DNA of 64,000 nt, from contig NZ_JAPNJW010000002.1 in NCBI RefSeq assembly GCF_026626745.1, positions 1,698,151-1,762,150 on the forward strand, written 5' to 3'. This DNA is from Nannocystis sp. RBIL2 (lineage in GTDB: Bacteria > Myxococcota_A > Polyangia > Nannocystales > Nannocystaceae). Below, piece by piece: positions 61,773-64,000 of this stretch. Positions within the stretch are counted from its first letter, which is position 1. Each line of letters opens with the position of its first letter. The position numbers were made by a program, and so were the translations under genes. The notes below the pieces were generated by a model. That model saw only the letters and a list, made by a program, of their open reading frames with translations. It made no database searches and was not told the DNA's origin.

Positions 61773-63141
61773 ACCGCTCCCGCGGAGCGTCCAGCGCGAC
61801 GATCACCTCGACCTCCGGGGTCATCGGCATCATGTCGATCGCCAGCGCCGAGGCGGCGCGATGGCCCGCCTCGAGCATCGGCTCGAGATCGCGGGCCAGC
61901 GTCGCCGGGTCGCAGGCGACGAACACGGTGCGCCCGCTGGCCACCCGCGCCAGCGCCCGCGCGCCGTGCAGGCCGAGGCCGGAGCGCGGCGGGTCGAGCA
62001 CCACCCGGTCGAAGCTGCGGCCCTCGGCGGCGTAGCGAGTCAGCGCCCGCGTCGCGTCGAGCCGGCGCACCTCGACCTTCGCCTGCCGGCTCGCCAGGGC
62101 CTTCTTGGCCAGGCGCAGCAGCGCCGACGCCGAGCCGCGGTCCTCCTCGACCGCCACCACCTCGGCCGCCTCGCGGGCCAGCGCGCGGGTGAAGTTGCCC
62201 CCGCCCGCGAACAGCTCGAGCACCTGGCCGCCGCGCGCGTCGGCCAGCGAGACCACGCGCTCGACCAGGGCCCGGTTCTGGGCCGCCTGGGCCTGTGAGA
62301 ACTCGAAGGGACCTGTCGGAATGGCCATGTCCTCGGGGCCAGCATCGGCCAGGCCCAAGCGCCCGCGCCCGAGCACCAGCTCGCGCCGGCCGCCGCGCGC
62401 GACCACCCCGACGATCACGTTGTCGAGCACCTCGGCGAGCGCCGCTCGCAGGCCGGCCTCGTCGGCGTCGCCCTCGCGCGGCGCGAGCCCGGGGATCCCG
62501 ACCACCACCGCGGCCCCGTCGGACAGCAGGTGGACCTCGCCGCGCCGCAGCTGCCGCAGCACCTGCGCGAACCCCCCGGCGCCGCCGGCCAGCGCGGACA
62601 GCCGCGCCAGCGCGTGGTTCAGCGGGGCGTCGAACACCGGGCAGTGCGCCAGCGCCAGCACCTCGTGCGAGTGCCGGCGGTGCAGCCCCAGCCTTAATTC
62701 GTCGCCGACCCGCTCGACGTGCAGGCGAGCCCGCCGGCGATAGCCGAGCGCCCGCGGGCTGGCCAGCGCGTGCGGCACGGCGATCCCGAGCCGGCGCAGC
62801 GCGCCCTCGGCGATCTGGCGCTTGAGTTCGGCCTGGGCGGCCGCCCGCGCGTGCTGCAGGCCGCAGCCGCCGCACACGCCCTCGACCGGGCACGGCGGGG
62901 TCACGCGGTCGGGGCTGGCGGTCAGCACCTGCAAGGTCCGCCCGCGGATCATCCGCCGGCGCTCCTCCGACCTGACCGCAAGGACCTGTTCTCCGGGCAA
63001 TGCCCCTTCGACCAGCCAGGTGCGCGTGTCGGCGTCGTCGCCGACGGCCCGGCCCACGCCCTCGCCGCCGTGGGCGATCCCGCGGACCTCGACGCGCTCG
63101 CCGGCCGCGGCCTCCGTGGCCTCGGTGGCTCCGGTCTTCAT
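61768..63141 (-). CDS. 23S rRNA uracil-1939 C5-methyltransferase family (RlmD/TrmA-type)
   Basis: A 457-residue protein whose ATG (63141) overlaps the stop of the upstream membrane-protein gene as TGATG. A TRAM domain (residues ~15-75) is followed by Fe-S cysteines (PPCPVEGVCGGCGLQH), SAM motif VLELFAGGGNFTRALARE, VVLDPPRSGLGLHGARAL and the catalytic Cys in TVFVACDPATLARDLEPM. The enzyme methylates C5 of a uridine in 23S rRNA. Two groups of repeat units are read through (62311-62338, coding PEDMAIPTGP; 62972-63013, coding LVEGALPGEQ), at loops between domains. Confidence 0.92.
   Translation of the reverse strand: MKTGATEATEAAAGERVEVRGIAHGGEGVGRAVGDDADTRTWLVEGALPGEQVLAVRSEERRRMIRGRTLQVLTASPDRVTPPCPVEGVCGGCGLQHARAAAQAELKRQIAEGALRRLGIAVPHALASPRALGYRRRARLHVERVGDELRLGLHRRHSHEVLALAHCPVFDAPLNHALARLSALAGGAGGFAQVLRQLRRGEVHLLSDGAAVVVGIPGLAPREGDADEAGLRAALAEVLDNVIVGVVARGGRRELVLGRGRLGLADAGPEDMAIPTGPFEFSQAQAAQNRALVERVVSLADARGGQVLELFAGGGNFTRALAREAAEVVAVEEDRGSASALLRLAKKALASRQAKVEVRRLDATRALTRYAAEGRSFDRVVLDPPRSGLGLHGARALARVASGRTVFVACDPATLARDLEPMLEAGHRAASALAIDMMPMTPEVEVIVALDAPRERS
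62311..62338. repeat. Two 14-bp repeat units within the rRNA methyltransferase gene
   Basis: ACCTGTCGGAATGG and CCATGTCCTCGGGG, in register; coding. Confidence 0.75.
62972..63013. repeat. Three 14-bp repeat units within the rRNA methyltransferase gene
   Basis: ACCTGACCGCAAGG, ACCTGTTCTCCGGG and CAATGCCCCTTCGA, in register; they encode the loop after the TRAM domain. Confidence 0.75.
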
Positions 63142-63740
63142 CACTTCTTCTTCTTGGTCTCTTCGGCGTTGACGTCGATGACGCGGTCGCGGGACGGTCG
63201 CTGCTTGCCGTCGCCCATCTGGGCGAACGGGAAGCTGCCGAAGCCCGGGCTGCCGCCGGCCGGTCCGCCAGCGCCCGGGCCGCCGCGACCCTGCTGCTGC
63301 GCCGCCTGCTGGGCCTGCTGCATCGCTTGCATGGCCGCCTGCAGGTTGGCCAGCGGCCCGGTCGCCTTGGGCTTGGGCGCGAACTGGGCCAGCAGCGCGA
63401 AGCCGAGGGCCCCGAGGCCGAGGATGTAGACCGTCGGGTCGGACCCGCGGGACACGCCGCAGGCCACCGCGCCGAGCCAGAAGAAGAACAGCACGATGGC
63501 GAAGCAGCCGGCCCCGCGGGCCAGGCCGAACAGGCCGAGGATCGCCACCGCGCCGCCACCCACCATCACCAGAGTGGGCAGGTACGGCGGCGGACCGTTG
63601 AGGAACAGGCCGACGATGGTGACCACCGCGCCGACGAGGAACAGCGAGAAGCGCCGCTGCATCTCCTTCTTCATCAGGCTCATCGCGTCGGGCGGGAGCT
63701 TGCTGAGGTCGAAGGGCATCTGGGGCGGGACTTGAGCCAT
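63141..63740 (-). CDS. Four-helix membrane protein with Gln-rich cytoplasmic tail
   Basis: A 199-residue protein. After MAQVPPQMPFDLSKLPPDAM it has about four membrane helices (FSLFLVGAVVTIVGLFLNGP, TLVMVGGGAVAILGLFGLAR, GCFAIVLFFFWLGAVACGVS, YILGLGALGFALLAQF). The C-terminal ~70 residues are Ala/Gln/Gly-rich (MQAMQQAQQAAQQQG) and end in EETKKKK. No family is recognised. Its stop overlaps the rRNA methyltransferase start, so the two are translated together. Confidence 0.82.
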   Translation of the reverse strand: MAQVPPQMPFDLSKLPPDAMSLMKKEMQRRFSLFLVGAVVTIVGLFLNGPPPYLPTLVMVGGGAVAILGLFGLARGAGCFAIVLFFFWLGAVACGVSRGSDPTVYILGLGALGFALLAQFAPKPKATGPLANLQAAMQAMQQAQQAAQQQGRGGPGAGGPAGGSPGFGSFPFAQMGDGKQRPSRDRVIDVNAEETKKKK

Positions 63741-63822
63741 GGTCGTGTCGGGGGGGTTTACAGCAGCCGGTTACGGCGGCGGGTTGCGGCGGCCTTCTGG
63801 CTGCGTCCTCAGCGTAGCAGCG

Positions 63823-64000
63823 CTAGCCGGCGGTGCGAGCGAAGCGGCGAGCGATCTCACGGCTGATGACGATGCGCTGGATCTCGCTGGTGCCCTCGAA
63901 GATGCGAGTCACACGGACGTCGCGGAGGTAGCGCTCGACCGGGAACTCGCGGGTGTAGCCGAAGCCGCCCAGCACCTGCACGGCCCGGTCGCACGCGGCC
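63823..64000 (-). CDS. Acyl-CoA dehydrogenase, C-terminal part only
   Basis: The reading frame on the minus strand enters from beyond 64000 and ends with TAG at 63823. The visible 59 residues, AACDRAVQVLGGFGYTREFP, VERYLRDVRVTRIFEGTSEI and QRIVISREIARRF, are the highly conserved end of acyl-CoA dehydrogenases (the GGFGYTRE flavin/substrate loop and the RIFEGTSEIQ helix). The enzyme oxidises acyl-CoA to enoyl-CoA with FAD in fatty-acid or amino-acid breakdown. The N-terminal part lies outside the window. Confidence 0.95.
   Translation of the reverse strand, partial: AACDRAVQVLGGFGYTREFPVERYLRDVRVTRIFEGTSEIQRIVISREIARRFARTAG

Overview
This window comes from a very high-GC bacterial chromosome that looks like a myxobacterium, most probably of the Nannocystis/Plesiocystis group. 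The signs are a MYXO-CTERM-like C-terminal tail, many lipoproteins with long Thr/Ser/Asp-rich linkers, FHA, TPR and PilZ proteins, and a mosaic of housekeeping genes with large secreted Cys-rich proteins. The species assignment is inference. No rRNA, CRISPR array, phage or insertion sequence was seen.

Layout. 1-11.3 kb: a partial lipoprotein, a TPR protein, an FHA protein, two large lipoproteins in an operon, then recO and mgtE. 11.5-15.4 kb: a RodZ-like protein, an unrecognised protein, a DHH phosphoesterase, a YkgJ-type Cys-cluster protein and an initiator tRNA with a clear terminator. 15.5-25.9 kb: ferredoxin, a giant TamB-like protein and an overlapping Omp85 (TamA/BamA-like) protein. 26-43.3 kb: an accessory stretch rich in Thr-linker lipoproteins (beta-propeller/TSP3, choice-of-anchor-L-like, M23 peptidase, nuclease-A-inhibitor-like), two decaying tandem paralogues, an MBOAT protein, a minisatellite-coded lipoprotein, and an ECF sigma/anti-sigma operon with secreted proteins. 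43.6-50.6 kb: aldo/keto reductase with an AraC regulator, rlmH-rsfS, a lipoprotein, prepilin peptidase and an MscS channel. 51-59.3 kb: a terpene-synthase-like protein, an Hsp70/J-like/membrane-protein module, a lipoprotein, a sigma factor, a PilZ protein and a lipoprotein. 59.6-64 kb: a Cys-rich lipoprotein, holA, rlmD, a membrane protein and the end of an acyl-CoA dehydrogenase.

The most striking feature is a dispersed repeat family. Its 14-bp unit has consensus ACATGTCC-N4-GG, so neighbouring GGACATGTCC palindromes are spaced by four variable bases. It occurs throughout the window as single palindromes, as 20-bp hairpins (some with a TTCG loop) and as tandem arrays of up to seven units. 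Copies sit mainly just after genes, but several lie inside coding sequences, where they encode short peptides, supply Shine-Dalgarno-like GAGG/AAGG sequences, or carry start codons. I know of no described element that matches it. It is the best candidate for an undescribed system here.
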